Assembly (NCBI GenBank): GCA_029262295.1
Contig: JAJCZR010000047.1
Coordinates: 1 to 51,292 of the forward strand
Direction of reading: 5' to 3'
Source: Deltaproteobacteria bacterium
GTDB lineage: Bacteria; Desulfobacterota_D; UBA1144; Nemesobacterales; Nemesobacteraceae
DNA: 51,292 nt
The position numbers and the translations under genes are program-made. Each line of letters begins with the position of its first letter. Positions within the stretch are counted from its first letter, which is position 1. The notes below the pieces were generated by a model, which was not told the DNA's origin, ran no database searches, and saw only the letters and a program-made list of their open reading frames with translations. Below, in pieces: positions 26,118 to 34,788 of this stretch.

Positions 26118-27184
26118 ATTTTTGAAATTTTAGCAAGCATTAAATGATCCACCAAAACAAGATTGACCATTGCTTCTGCTATAGGAACTGCTCGCGGACA
26201 CAGACATGGATCATGCCTGCCTTTTACAACTAATTCTTTTGGATTTCCATCTTTATCAACAGTGTTCTGAGTTTTTGATATTGAAGAAGTTGGCTTTATT
26301 GCAATTCTGACAACTAAATCTTCGCCATTAGATATTCCACCAAGCATCCCTCCTGCATTATTGGTTTTAAATCCAAGTGATCCATCATCTTTTTTATACA
26401 TAAGATCATTTGCTTCAGAACCTTTCTTTTCTGCCACAGCAAAGCCCATACCTGCTTCAAATCCCCTTATACCTCCCAAGCTCATCAGTGCTCCTGCAAG
26501 ATCGGCATCAAGTTTATTAAACACAGGATCGCCTAACCCAGATGGCAAACCTTTTGTTACCACCTCTACGACACCGCCGATGGAGTCCCCTTCCCTTCTA
26601 ACCTGATCTATAAGATCAAACATGTCTTCCGCTTTGTCCTTATCAGGGCATCTTACAGCATTATTTTCAATCTCATCAAAATCAAATTTTTCTGCAATTA
26701 TATTTCCAATTTGTTTCACATATCCTGTTGTTATTATTCCTTCATTGCTCAATATTTTTTTTGCTACTGCAGCCGCTGCCACTCTTCCTACTGTTTCACG
26801 GTTAGATGACCTGCCACCGCCTCTATAATCTCTGAAACCATATTTTTCATCATAAGTGTAATCTGCATGACCAGGCCTATAAGTATCTTTTATATCTTCA
26901 TAAGATTTTGAAATTGCATCAGTGTTCTCAACTATCATTGAAATTGGTGTGCCTGTTGTTTTGCCATCAAATACACCAGAAAGGATCTTAACTTTGTCGG
27001 CTTCTTTTCTTTGAGTAGTAATCTTGCTTTGACCGGGACGTCTTCTATCGAGTTCTGGTTGTATATCTTTTTCAGATAGTGGAAGACCCGCTGGACATCC
27101 ATCTAAAACCACTCCAAGAGCAAGTCCATGAGACTCTCCCCAAGTGGTTATTCTAAAAACTTTTCCAAAACTATTTCCTGGCAT
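26114..27184 (-). CDS. aroC: Chorismate synthase
   Basis: Last shikimate-pathway enzyme; makes chorismate from EPSP with reduced FMN. Signatures: FRITTWGESHGLALGVVLDG, DRRRPGQSKITTQRKEAD, RDYRGGGRSSNRETVGRVAA, and the C-terminal PTSSISKTQ ... GRHDPCLCPRAVPIAEAM. 356 aa, normal. ATG 27184. The DUF559 hairpin unit (27288-27701) lies upstream, separating aroC from the second epimerase. Its stop overlaps the next gene's start. Confidence 0.98.
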   Translation of the reverse strand: MPGNSFGKVFRITTWGESHGLALGVVLDGCPAGLPLSEKDIQPELDRRRPGQSKITTQRKEADKVKILSGVFDGKTTGTPISMIVENTDAISKSYEDIKDTYRPGHADYTYDEKYGFRDYRGGGRSSNRETVGRVAAAAVAKKILSNEGIITTGYVKQIGNIIAEKFDFDEIENNAVRCPDKDKAEDMFDLIDQVRREGDSIGGVVEVVTKGLPSGLGDPVFNKLDADLAGALMSLGGIRGFEAGMGFAVAEKKGSEANDLMYKKDDGSLGFKTNNAGGMLGGISNGEDLVVRIAIKPTSSISKTQNTVDKDGNPKELVVKGRHDPCLCPRAVPIAEAMVNLVLVDHLMLAKISKI

Positions 27185-27287
27185 GGGAGAATTTTATATG
27201 ATTAGTTTCGGTAAGCAAATTGGAGTCATAAAACAAAAACATTTAAAAAAATATATTACAATTTAGAGACCTCTTACATTTTATTTT

Positions 27288-27701
27288 CCTTCTCCCTTGA
27301 GGGGAGAAGGATTTAAGGATGAGGGTGATTTAGATGAACATAAAAAAGGCAAAAGAACTAAGAAAAAATATGACAAATGCTGAAATAAAACTCTGGTACC
27401 ATCTTCGCAATAGAAATCTTAATGGTTTCAAATTCAGAAGACAGCAACCTATTGGAAAATACATAGTAGATTTCGTTAATCAGGAGAAAAAATTAATTAT
27501 TGAAGTAGATGGCAGTCAACATTTAAAGCATGAAGATTATGATAAAGAACGCACAAAACTATTAAAAAAGTATGGATATAAAGTAATTAGATTTTGGAAT
27601 AATGATGTCCTGACTGATATAGGTTCTATTAAAGAATCTATTTTGGATAATTTAGAGTAAACCCCCTCACCCTTAATCCCTCTCCCTCGGTGTGGAGAGG
27701 G
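27288..27701. mobile_element. Hairpin-ended unit carrying a DUF559 gene
   Basis: Left end: CCTTCTCCC-TTGAG-GGGAGAAGG hairpin (27288-27310), then ATTTAAGGATGAGGGTG. Right end: the inverted counterpart, CCCCCTCACCCTTAATCC followed by a CCCTCTCC-8nt-GGAGAGGG hairpin (27678-27701). The ends are thus inverted repeats, each with a terminal hairpin. The only gene between them is the DUF559 nuclease. The unit is inserted between two minus-strand genes and points the other way. Related gene-less units are at 39990-40081 and 41013-41183. Confidence 0.7.
27334..27660 (+). CDS. DUF559 (Vsr-like) endonuclease-domain protein
   Basis: 108 aa. The DUF559 domain spans the whole protein: N-terminal MTNAEIKLWYHLRNRNLNGF, FRRQQPIGKYIVDFV, and the PD-(D/E)XK-type core LIIEVDGSQHLKH, ending VIRFWNNDVLTDI. 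Asp in YIVDF and Glu/Asp in IIEVDGSQH are the likely metal ligands. The SD (GAGGG, 27321-27325, 8 nt before ATG) lies inside the conserved repeat end, and the stop codon abuts the right-hand repeat. Known DUF559 proteins are not well characterised; this one looks like cargo or driver of the hairpin-ended unit (inference). Confidence 0.88.
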   Translation: MNIKKAKELRKNMTNAEIKLWYHLRNRNLNGFKFRRQQPIGKYIVDFVNQEKKLIIEVDGSQHLKHEDYDKERTKLLKKYGYKVIRFWNNDVLTDIGSIKESILDNLE

Positions 27702-27716
27702 AAACTAAAAAAAACC

Positions 27717-28703
27717 TCACTCCAATTGCCCGTTTTCCTTAAACCACTCATAGGTTTTCTTTAAAGTTTCTTCAATCGGAGTTTGGTTGAACCCTAATTC
27801 ATTTATTGCCCTAGAAGAGTCTACATGCCAGTTGTATTTTGAAAGCCTAATTGAATCGAGGTCTAAAGAAGAATAGTTTGGGAAGGAAAAACTCAAAAGC
27901 CTTTCTAAAATTAATGCTGTTGCATAAGCAAAAGGATATGGAATTTTCATCTTTGGTGCAGATACACCTGTGATTTTTTCCAGCATATTAAAATAACTTT
28001 TTACTGTTACATTTTCATTGCCTAGAATATAACGTTTTCCAGGTTCCCCTTTTTCAGAAGCAAGTATATGTCCCTCAGCCACATTTTCCACATCAACTAT
28101 ATTAAAAGTGCCATTCATATATCCGGGGAATTTTTTCTTTGCAAACCACAGTACTGACCCTGCACTTGAAAGATAAATATCACCCTCTCCCAATACTACA
28201 GATGGATTTAATACAACAACTGGAAGCCCTTTCTCAAAATAGTTCATTGCCTCTTTCTCAGCAAGATATTTAACATTCATATAACCAATACCTTCATTGT
28301 AAAGGTCATAAGTTGTATCTTCAGTAATGACAGAGCCGTCTCTTTCAATACCTATCGCAGCCACACTGCTTGTAAACATTACTTTTGATACACCACAATC
28401 CATAGCAGCAGAAAGAACATTACTGGCACCTTTCACATTAATATCTTCCATCTTTTTGTAATCAGATTTTTTGAACGAAACAAAACCGGCAGTATGAAAA
28501 AGTTTATCACATCCTTTAAAAGCAGCTTTTAGCGAATTAATATCAAGAACATCTCCGTAGATCTTTTCAACATCAAGTCCATCTATGTTTTTGGTATTAC
28601 TCGTTTCCCTTACAAGAACTTTCACGTTCTCGCCTTTCTCTAATAGTTTTTTTGTAATATGGGAACCGATGAATCCCGTTGCTCCTGTTACAATTGTTGG
28701 CAT
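27717..28703 (-). CDS. NAD-dependent epimerase/dehydratase, HpnA/dihydroflavonol-reductase-like
   Basis: 328 aa. Starts TIVTGATGFIGSHITKKLLE (GxxGxxG Rossmann). Contains DKLFHTAGFVSFKKSDY, the SSVAAIG serine region and YMNVK (YxxxK) before LAEKEAM. Patterns resemble HpnA-type 'hopanoid-associated' SDRs and dihydroflavonol reductases. It starts 26 bp after the RlmD-like gene and ends just before the DUF559 unit. About 39% of recognisable blocks are shared in order with the epimerase at 25104 by eye (not a computed identity), so the two may be related paralogues. Substrate unknown. Confidence 0.82.
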   Translation of the reverse strand: MPTIVTGATGFIGSHITKKLLEKGENVKVLVRETSNTKNIDGLDVEKIYGDVLDINSLKAAFKGCDKLFHTAGFVSFKKSDYKKMEDINVKGASNVLSAAMDCGVSKVMFTSSVAAIGIERDGSVITEDTTYDLYNEGIGYMNVKYLAEKEAMNYFEKGLPVVVLNPSVVLGEGDIYLSSAGSVLWFAKKKFPGYMNGTFNIVDVENVAEGHILASEKGEPGKRYILGNENVTVKSYFNMLEKITGVSAPKMKIPYPFAYATALILERLLSFSFPNYSSLDLDSIRLSKYNWHVDSSRAINELGFNQTPIEETLKKTYEWFKENGQLE

Positions 28704-28729
28704 CTTAACACTTCCTTCAATAAAAGATA

Positions 28730-29968
28730 TTAAAATTTATGGTACGACAAAACCACAACTGTTTCAATATGAAAAGTCTGGGGAAACATATCAAATGGTT
28801 TTATCTTTATGGCTTTATAGCCTGCTGTATCTAATTCTTTTAAATCTCTTGCAAGTGTCGTAGGATTACATGAAACATAGATAATATGCTTAGGCTTTAA
28901 ACGTATAAGCCTCCGTATCACATCTTTTGCACCTATACGTGGTGGATCAAGGAGTACAAGATCATAATGTTTTTGCTGAGGTCTTTTTAAAGAAGTTTCC
29001 ACTCTTTCATTGTGAAAATAAACATTAGTAATATTGTTTATTTTTGCATTCTCTCTTGCAAGGTTTACAGCTGTTCCATTTACTTCAACGCCATCAACCT
29101 TTTTTGTAAACTTTGAAATTGGAAGAGAAAAGTTTCCAATACCTGAGTAAAGATCAAGCACACTTCTCGGATTTACGCTCTCGATAAAACTTGAAACATA
29201 CAAAACAATCTTTTCATTTATATAATCATTGGCCTGGGTAAAAACAGATGGAAGTGAATGAAACTTACAGCCGGCAACAGTAAACTCAAAATAATTGTCT
29301 TCATTAACTGTTGAGCTAATTTTTTCATCTGCATTAATCCCACTTATTTTCTTAAAATCTGAGATTTTGTTTTGTGAAACAAAAGTAGTTGATGTGTTAT
29401 TGTCACCACTTGCACACAAAATTTTCTCAATGCTTACCTCATTCAATTCAAGTTTATTGATATTTTCACTAAGAAAATCAAGTGAGTTATTAATTAAAAT
29501 ATCAGCTATCGGGCATTTATTTATACTTACCTTTTCTTTTGAATTCTCTTTATTGTATCCATATTGGAATTTCTCATTGCTTTTCCAGACAGCTAAATTC
29601 ACTCTTTTTCTATAACCATATTCATTAATTGAAGGCTCGATTGGTTCAATTTCCATTTCGGGCAATCTTCCAATTCGCTCGAGTGAATCTTTTAGGATTT
29701 GTTCTTTCTCCTTCAACTGGGTTTCATACTCAACATTTTGCCACTGACACCCACCGCACTCATCAAAGTATTCGCATAAAGGTTTAACTCGATGTACGGA
29801 AGGTTTTATAATATTTTTTATTACAGCTTCTGAAAAAGTCTTTTTATCTTTAGTAATTTCAATCTCAACCAGATCACCTGGCACAGCCTTTTTCACAAAT
29901 ATTTTTTTGCCATCAATGGTGCCAATTCCCGCTCCACCATATGAAAGACTTTCAATTAATACTTCCAC
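28730..29968 (-). CDS. rlmD: 23S rRNA (uracil-5-)-methyltransferase, RlmD/TrmA family
   Basis: SAM-dependent m5U methyltransferase. N-terminal TRAM domain (about 1-55), iron-sulfur cysteine cluster CEYFDECGGCQWQ (near 72-84) plus a further cysteine, SAM motif VLDLYSGIGNFSLPI, and catalytic region HYDLVLLDPPRIGAKDVI ... YVSCNPTTLARDL with the nucleophilic cysteine. Cluster and TRAM point to the RumA/RlmD branch rather than TrmA; exact uridine target is unproven. Start GTG 29968 after AAGGAG. It lies 12 nt downstream of queA and 26 nt upstream of the epimerase. Confidence 0.88.
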   Translation of the reverse strand: MEVLIESLSYGGAGIGTIDGKKIFVKKAVPGDLVEIEITKDKKTFSEAVIKNIIKPSVHRVKPLCEYFDECGGCQWQNVEYETQLKEKEQILKDSLERIGRLPEMEIEPIEPSINEYGYRKRVNLAVWKSNEKFQYGYNKENSKEKVSINKCPIADILINNSLDFLSENINKLELNEVSIEKILCASGDNNTSTTFVSQNKISDFKKISGINADEKISSTVNEDNYFEFTVAGCKFHSLPSVFTQANDYINEKIVLYVSSFIESVNPRSVLDLYSGIGNFSLPISKFTKKVDGVEVNGTAVNLARENAKINNITNVYFHNERVETSLKRPQQKHYDLVLLDPPRIGAKDVIRRLIRLKPKHIIYVSCNPTTLARDLKELDTAGYKAIKIKPFDMFPQTFHIETVVVLSYHKF

Positions 29969-29980
29969 TAAAAACTCCTT

Positions 29981-30988
29981 TTAATAAATAAACATTGCAT
30001 CACCATAACTTAAAAATCTGTAGCCTGATTTCTTTGCTTCCTCATACGCTTTTAAAATTAAGTCCTTTCCAGCAAAGGCTGATACAAGCATTAATAGGGT
30101 TGATCTTGGCATATGAAAATTTGTGATAAGCACATCAACAAATCTGAATTTGTATGGGGGAACAATAAATATATCAGTGTAACCAGAAAAGGAGCTCATC
30201 AACTCATCATCTGATTTTATAGACTCAAGTGCCCTTACAACTGTCGTTCCGACAGCAACAACTCTTCTTCCATCCTTTTTTGCAGAATTAATAGCATCGG
30301 CCGTTTTATTAGAAATCTCTATATATTCACTGTGCATTTCATGATCTTCAATGTTTTCAGACTTAACAGGCCTGAAAGTTCCAATACCAACATGAAGGGT
30401 AACTCTTTCTATTTGAATACCTCTTTCAGAAATCTCAGTTAAAAGTTGTTCGGAAAAATGAAGTCCTGCAGTTGGAGCTGCTATTGCCCCTTCAGATTTA
30501 GCATAAACGGTTTGGTATCTTTCTTTATCAAGCTCTTCAGCACTTCTCTCTATATATGGAGGTAGTGGCATATTACCAACAGAAGAGAGGAAGGTATCAA
30601 CTTCTTGATTAAATCCTATTATCCATGAATTTTCTTCCCCTTTTTCAAGACTTCCAGATACACCATTACCAAAGTCTATATTCAAACCTTCTTTAGGTTT
30701 TTTTAAAAGTGCCTGCCACTTTTTATCTGAAATTCTTTTGGTAAGAAGTACTTCAATATCATATCGGCTTTCAGAATTGCCAATTAATCTTGCCGGAATA
30801 ACCTTTGTATCATTAAGAACAAGTAAATCACCTGATTCAAGACAGTTGGGAAGATCAAAAAAATTCTTGTGTTTTATAGAATTTTTTTCCCTGTTTAAAA
30901 CAAGAAGTTTAGACTGAGTCCTGTCTTTGAGTGGGTAGTAAGCAATTAACTCATGCGGAAGATCATAATTGAATTCATTTGTTTTCAT
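29981..30988 (-). CDS. queA: S-adenosylmethionine:tRNA ribosyltransferase-isomerase
   Basis: Adds the ribosyl moiety of SAM to preQ1-tRNA to give epoxyqueuosine. Family motifs: FNYDLPHELIAYYPLKDRTQSKL at the N-terminus, GDLLVLNDTKVIPARL, PTAGLHFSEQLL, HVGIGTFRPV, LITNFHMPRSTLLMLVSAF and the C-terminal GYRFLSYGDAMF. 335 aa, normal length. ATG 30988. First gene of a likely queA-rlmD-epimerase transcription unit. No tgt or other queuosine gene is in view. Confidence 0.98.
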   Translation of the reverse strand: MKTNEFNYDLPHELIAYYPLKDRTQSKLLVLNREKNSIKHKNFFDLPNCLESGDLLVLNDTKVIPARLIGNSESRYDIEVLLTKRISDKKWQALLKKPKEGLNIDFGNGVSGSLEKGEENSWIIGFNQEVDTFLSSVGNMPLPPYIERSAEELDKERYQTVYAKSEGAIAAPTAGLHFSEQLLTEISERGIQIERVTLHVGIGTFRPVKSENIEDHEMHSEYIEISNKTADAINSAKKDGRRVVAVGTTVVRALESIKSDDELMSSFSGYTDIFIVPPYKFRFVDVLITNFHMPRSTLLMLVSAFAGKDLILKAYEEAKKSGYRFLSYGDAMFIY

Positions 30989-31108
30989 ATTTGGGTAGGA
31001 AAAAACTATTTTTTATTTTAGACACTTCATTTCACTTGGAGCGAAATAATATAATTTGTTTTTCTGAACGCATTCGACTTAGCTCAGTGAAAAATTTCTC
31101 TTTTATCT

Positions 31109-31159
31109 AGATGCTTTGCTTCCCTTCGACAGGCTCAGGACAGGCGCTCAAGCATGACA
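31109..31159. repeat. TGTCAT-family repeat, partial hairpin end
   Basis: Read on the minus strand: TGTCATGCTTGAGCGCCTGT ... CGAAGG ... AAAGCATCTA. It matches the end pattern of the TGTCAT-family units elsewhere. 30989-31217 shows no gene. Confidence 0.55.
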
Positions 31160-31217
31160 GATTAATGAGTGCAGTATTACTTAAGAACTCTCAGGACAGG
31201 TGCAGCAGCAAAAAAAA

Positions 31218-32417
31218 CTATTTTTTCTCAAGCAGTTTTCTCATTGATAATCTAAGAGAGTTAAGTTTAATAAAACCAGTGGCATCAGCCTGGTTGTAAA
31301 CATCATCTTCTTCGAAAGTGGCAAGGCTTTCGCTGTAAAGCGAGAATGGGGATTTTCTGCCAACCACAATCACGTTTCCCTTATAAAGTTTTAGCCTTAC
31401 AGTGCCCGTTACGTTTTTTTGTGATTCATTAATAGCAGACATAAGCATTTCCATCTCAGGTGAAAACCAGAATCCATAGTAAATAAGCTCGGCCACTTTT
31501 GGTACAAGTGAATCTTTTAAATGCATAACTTCCCTATCAAGTGTAAGCGACTCTAAAGCTCTATGCGCAACATGAAGTACAGTGCCCCCCGGAGTTTCAT
31601 AAACTCCCCTTGATTTCATGCCAACAAATCTGTTTTCAACCAGATCAACCCTCCCCACTGCATTCTCACCAGCCACTTTATTTAGGAAATCCAGGATATC
31701 TGCAGCAGAAAAACTTTTACCATCAACTTTCACCGGCACACCTGATTCAAAATCAATCTCGATATACGTAGCTTTATCCGGGGCTTTTTCAGGAGAAGCA
31801 GTCATCTCAAACATATTTTCTGGAGGTTCAGTCCAGGGATCTTCTAAAACTCCACCTTCATAACTAATATGAAGAAGGTTTCTGTCGCAACTATAAGGTT
31901 TATCTTTAGTTACCGGCACTTCGATTCCATTTTCTTTTGCAAAATTTATAAGATCGTTTCTTGATTTAAAATTCCATTCGCGCCACGGGGCAATTACTTT
32001 TATATCAGGGTTAAGTGCATAAAAAGTGAGTTCAAATCTCACCTGATCATTTCCTTTACCAGTTGCTCCATGGGAAACAGCAAATGCGCCTTCCCTTTCC
32101 GCAATTTCAATCTGCCTTTTTGCAATAAGCGGCCTTGCTATGGATGTTCCAAGAAGATAAACACCCTCATAAATTGCATTTGCTTTTATGGAAGGAAACA
32201 CATAATCTGCAACAAATTCCTCTTTAAGATCTTCTACAAATACATCAACTGCACCAGTTGCATAAGCCTTTTTACGAATTGCCTCAATATCTTCCCCCTG
32301 TCCCAAATCTGCAACATAGGCAAGAATATCAGCGTCATATTCCTTTGATAGCCATTTCAAAATTATAGATGTATCAAGACCACCTGAATAAGCTAAAACT
32401 ATTTTATTTCTACTCAT
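31218..32417 (-). CDS. argG: Argininosuccinate synthase
   Basis: ATP-dependent ligase joining citrulline and aspartate in arginine synthesis. P-loop-like ATP site [15 protein letters not shown] at residues 9-23, [13 protein letters not shown] (citrulline/aspartate), [10 protein letters not shown], and [19 protein letters not shown]. 399 aa, normal. ATG at 32417 with GGAG about 10 nt upstream. No other arg genes are in view. 48 bp downstream of an unknown gene (32466) in the same direction, so possibly an operon. Confidence 0.98.
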   Translation of the reverse strand: MSRNKIVLAYSGGLDTSIILKWLSKEYDADILAYVADLGQGEDIEAIRKKAYATGAVDVFVEDLKEEFVADYVFPSIKANAIYEGVYLLGTSIARPLIAKRQIEIAEREGAFAVSHGATGKGNDQVRFELTFYALNPDIKVIAPWREWNFKSRNDLINFAKENGIEVPVTKDKPYSCDRNLLHISYEGGVLEDPWTEPPENMFEMTASPEKAPDKATYIEIDFESGVPVKVDGKSFSAADILDFLNKVAGENAVGRVDLVENRFVGMKSRGVYETPGGTVLHVAHRALESLTLDREVMHLKDSLVPKVAELIYYGFWFSPEMEMLMSAINESQKNVTGTVRLKLYKGNVIVVGRKSPFSLYSESLATFEEDDVYNQADATGFIKLNSLRLSMRKLLEKK

Positions 32418-32465
32418 ATTTTAAACTCCGGGAACCTGGAAAGTTTTCAAACTACATTTTAAAGA

Positions 32466-32900
32466 CTATGGCTGATCCTGATTTTCTGGTTTTGGTGGCC
32501 GTATGTTATAAAGATAAAATTTTGCTTCCTTATTTTCATAAAACTTCTCAAGTGAAAAGCCTGCATACTCTATCTTTTGTATATCGTCACCTGAATATGT
32601 TACTTTTTTCACTTCATCCGAGAGTTTGTACAACAACGGAATATCTTTAGCAGGTTTCTCCTGACAGATAAAACCAAGTTCCTGCTCTCCTTCCAGCTTC
32701 ATAGAATCTGGAATTGCAAAACCAACTACCACTTTTGCTGTAATTAACTCAACAACCAAAATTCTTATCTTGTTTTGATCTTGAGAGTCGGGCTCCTCAA
32801 CTTCCATTATATATGCATAAAAGTCTATTGATGCCTGTTTATCATTAAGAGAATTCAGATACCAGTAATCTTCTGAATCAAGCCAACACATTATTTTCAT
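32466..32900 (-). CDS. Hypothetical protein
   Basis: 144 aa, not recognised. No signal peptide or TM helix. Mixed alpha/beta composition (IRILVVELITAKVVVGFAIP, KIEYAGFSLEKFYENKEAKF) with a proline-rich C-terminus (RPPKPENQDQ). ATG at 32900 has GGAGG about 12 nt upstream. It sits between a TGTCAT-family repeat and argG; probably co-transcribed with argG. Confidence 0.6.
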   Translation of the reverse strand: MKIMCWLDSEDYWYLNSLNDKQASIDFYAYIMEVEEPDSQDQNKIRILVVELITAKVVVGFAIPDSMKLEGEQELGFICQEKPAKDIPLLYKLSDEVKKVTYSGDDIQKIEYAGFSLEKFYENKEAKFYLYNIRPPKPENQDQP

Positions 32901-32934
32901 TTTTTTACTGCCTCCAAAAATTATTAATATAATC

Positions 32935-33080
32935 TGTAATGCAGCACTTGATGCGGCACCCAGGATATTGAAATATATTTTAAACTCATTACTAAATCAC
33001 TTCACTGCTATAATACTAAATGTTAGCAATTATTTTTTCTTTCCCACCATACTGGATTCCTGGTCAAGCCAGGAATGACA
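32935..33080. repeat. TGTCAT-family interspersed repeat, long copy 1 (146 bp)
   Basis: Starts TGTAATGCAGCACTTGATGC, ends CTGGATTCCTGGTCAAGCC AGGAATGACA (split here by a space). It aligns by eye over its full length with the copy at 39773-39919. Each end can fold as a hairpin and the two ends are inverted repeats. It fills most of the gene-free gap 32901-33147. Confidence 0.85.
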
Positions 33081-33147
33081 ATACCTAAGAACCTAAACCT
33101 TTTATTTTACATTAGAATGTCAAAACATTTTTCAATTAATCTAATCT

Positions 33148-33831
33148 CTATAAAAGAGCAATAAAGCTGAGCATCCTGCCAGCATCTTTACCATCCCTTC
33201 TGTAAGATGGTAACAATTTATCACACTTTGTGCAGGAATCTAAAATATCTATTTCTTTAACACCTGCATGTTCAAGCTGAGATTTATTTAAATAAACCAG
33301 ATCGAGCAAAAATTTACCATTTTCCAGATGAGTTAAGAATTTGTTATTATCACCAAATCTACTTATAAACTGTGATGCAACATCCTCTCCAACTTCATAA
33401 CAACACTTTCCGATTGCAGGGCCTATAGCAGCTACAAAATTATAATTTTTATCTTTTGATACTTCCTTAATTCTATTTACTGATTTACTTACTATTTCCT
33501 TCAATGTGCCTTTCCACCCCGCATGCACAGCAGCAATATAACCTGATTCTTTCTCATAGATTATTATTGGCACACAGTCGGCAGTAAAAACTGAAACGCC
33601 TTCTCTTTTAATTTTTGTTAATATGGAATCACCTTGCAAGGAACTAATGTCCTTAGCTTCGTATTCAAAAAAAATAATATTATCACTATGAATTTGCTTC
33701 AGTGAATGAATATTATTTAACTCATGGTTCTCTGCAATTTTTTCTGTATCAATTCCCTTCTCACTATATATAAAACCGTGGGATAAACCTTTAATACTCT
33801 CCAAAACCTCAGATTTGATGATATTCATCAA
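33148..33831 (-). CDS. pgeF: Multicopper polyphenol oxidase-fold protein, PgeF/YlmD-type
   Basis: 227 aa laccase-domain (DUF152) protein; characterised members remove L-Ser-containing errors from peptidoglycan precursors. Metal-site motifs: FTADCVPIIIYE, AVHAGWKGTLKEIV (His) and CCYEVGEDV with AIGPAIGKCC. Its ATG overlaps the rluD stop by 4 nt. rluD-pgeF pairs occur in many bacteria, which supports the assignment. Confidence 0.93.
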   Translation of the reverse strand: MMNIIKSEVLESIKGLSHGFIYSEKGIDTEKIAENHELNNIHSLKQIHSDNIIFFEYEAKDISSLQGDSILTKIKREGVSVFTADCVPIIIYEKESGYIAAVHAGWKGTLKEIVSKSVNRIKEVSKDKNYNFVAAIGPAIGKCCYEVGEDVASQFISRFGDNNKFLTHLENGKFLLDLVYLNKSQLEHAGVKEIDILDSCTKCDKLLPSYRRDGKDAGRMLSFIALL

Positions 33832-34781
33832 CTTTTTTCACCAAGAAAGTCTAAAGTTGTTTCTATATCCTGAGGAACTGGTGCTTCAAATTCTAAATAT
33901 TTTTCAGTGCGTGGATGTATTAGACCAAGTTTTCTTGCATGAAGTGCCTGTCTATTTATAAGTTTACTTATAGCGCTCATAGCAAAATGTTTGGCCTTAC
34001 TGTTTCCGTATACTTTATCGCAGAGAATTGGAAATCCATTTTCAGCAAAATGCACCCTTATCTGATGCGTTCTTCCAGACTTGGGCTCAGCTTTAACAAG
34101 TGTATAGCCTTTAAACCTTTTCAAGACTTCCCATTTTGTTAATGATGCCCTGCCTTCTTTTACTTTAGTTGTCATTTTAATTCTGTTATTTGGATTTCGG
34201 GCAATCGGAGAATCAAATATACCAGAAGATTTTTTTATCTCGCCAACAACTATTGCAATATATTCCTTTATTACAGTTCTCTCTTTGAATTGATTAGAAA
34301 GATGGTGATGAGAAAAATCATTTTTTGCTGCAACTATTACACCAGAGGTATATTTATCAAGCCTGTGAACAATTCCAGGACGAATTTTTCCACCAATTCC
34401 CGACAAATCTTTTGATTTATATAAAAGTGCGTTAACCAAAGTGCCATTCGTAACCCCTGCTCCCGGGTGCACAGTTAAACCAGCTTGTTTATTAACAACA
34501 ATAATATCTTTATCTTCATGGATAATTTCGAGATCAATATTTTCAGCAGCTATATCAAGTGGTGTAGGAGGAGGTATCTTAATAAACACTTTTTCAGAAC
34601 CAGAAATGATCCGGGAAGGTTTAAAAGGTTTGTTATCTACCAGAATATTTTTTTCTTCTATAAATTTTTTGATCTGAGAGCGGCTAAAATCTTTTAAAAC
34701 TTCTGGAAGATATAAATCAAACCTTATACCTACAAACTCATCGGGGATTTTTTCAATTATCTGCTCTTGTGTTGCTTCCAT
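33828..34781 (-). CDS. rluD: 23S rRNA pseudouridine synthase RluD
   Basis: RluA/RluD family pseudouridine synthase, 317 aa. N-terminal S4-like RNA-binding domain (FDLYLPEVLKDFSRSQIKKF), catalytic segment IVHRLDKYTSGVIVAAKND (Asp in HRLDxxTSG), and KAEPKSGRTHQIRVHFA. The S4 domain plus catalytic motif fits RluD (positions 1911, 1915, 1917 in E. coli numbering) rather than RluA. ATG 34781. Overlaps pgeF by 4 nt and follows the unknown gene at 34789 by 7 nt. Confidence 0.95.
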   Translation of the reverse strand: MEATQEQIIEKIPDEFVGIRFDLYLPEVLKDFSRSQIKKFIEEKNILVDNKPFKPSRIISGSEKVFIKIPPPTPLDIAAENIDLEIIHEDKDIIVVNKQAGLTVHPGAGVTNGTLVNALLYKSKDLSGIGGKIRPGIVHRLDKYTSGVIVAAKNDFSHHHLSNQFKERTVIKEYIAIVVGEIKKSSGIFDSPIARNPNNRIKMTTKVKEGRASLTKWEVLKRFKGYTLVKAEPKSGRTHQIRVHFAENGFPILCDKVYGNSKAKHFAMSAISKLINRQALHARKLGLIHPRTEKYLEFEAPVPQDIETTLDFLGEKS

Positions 34782-34788
34782 CTAAATT

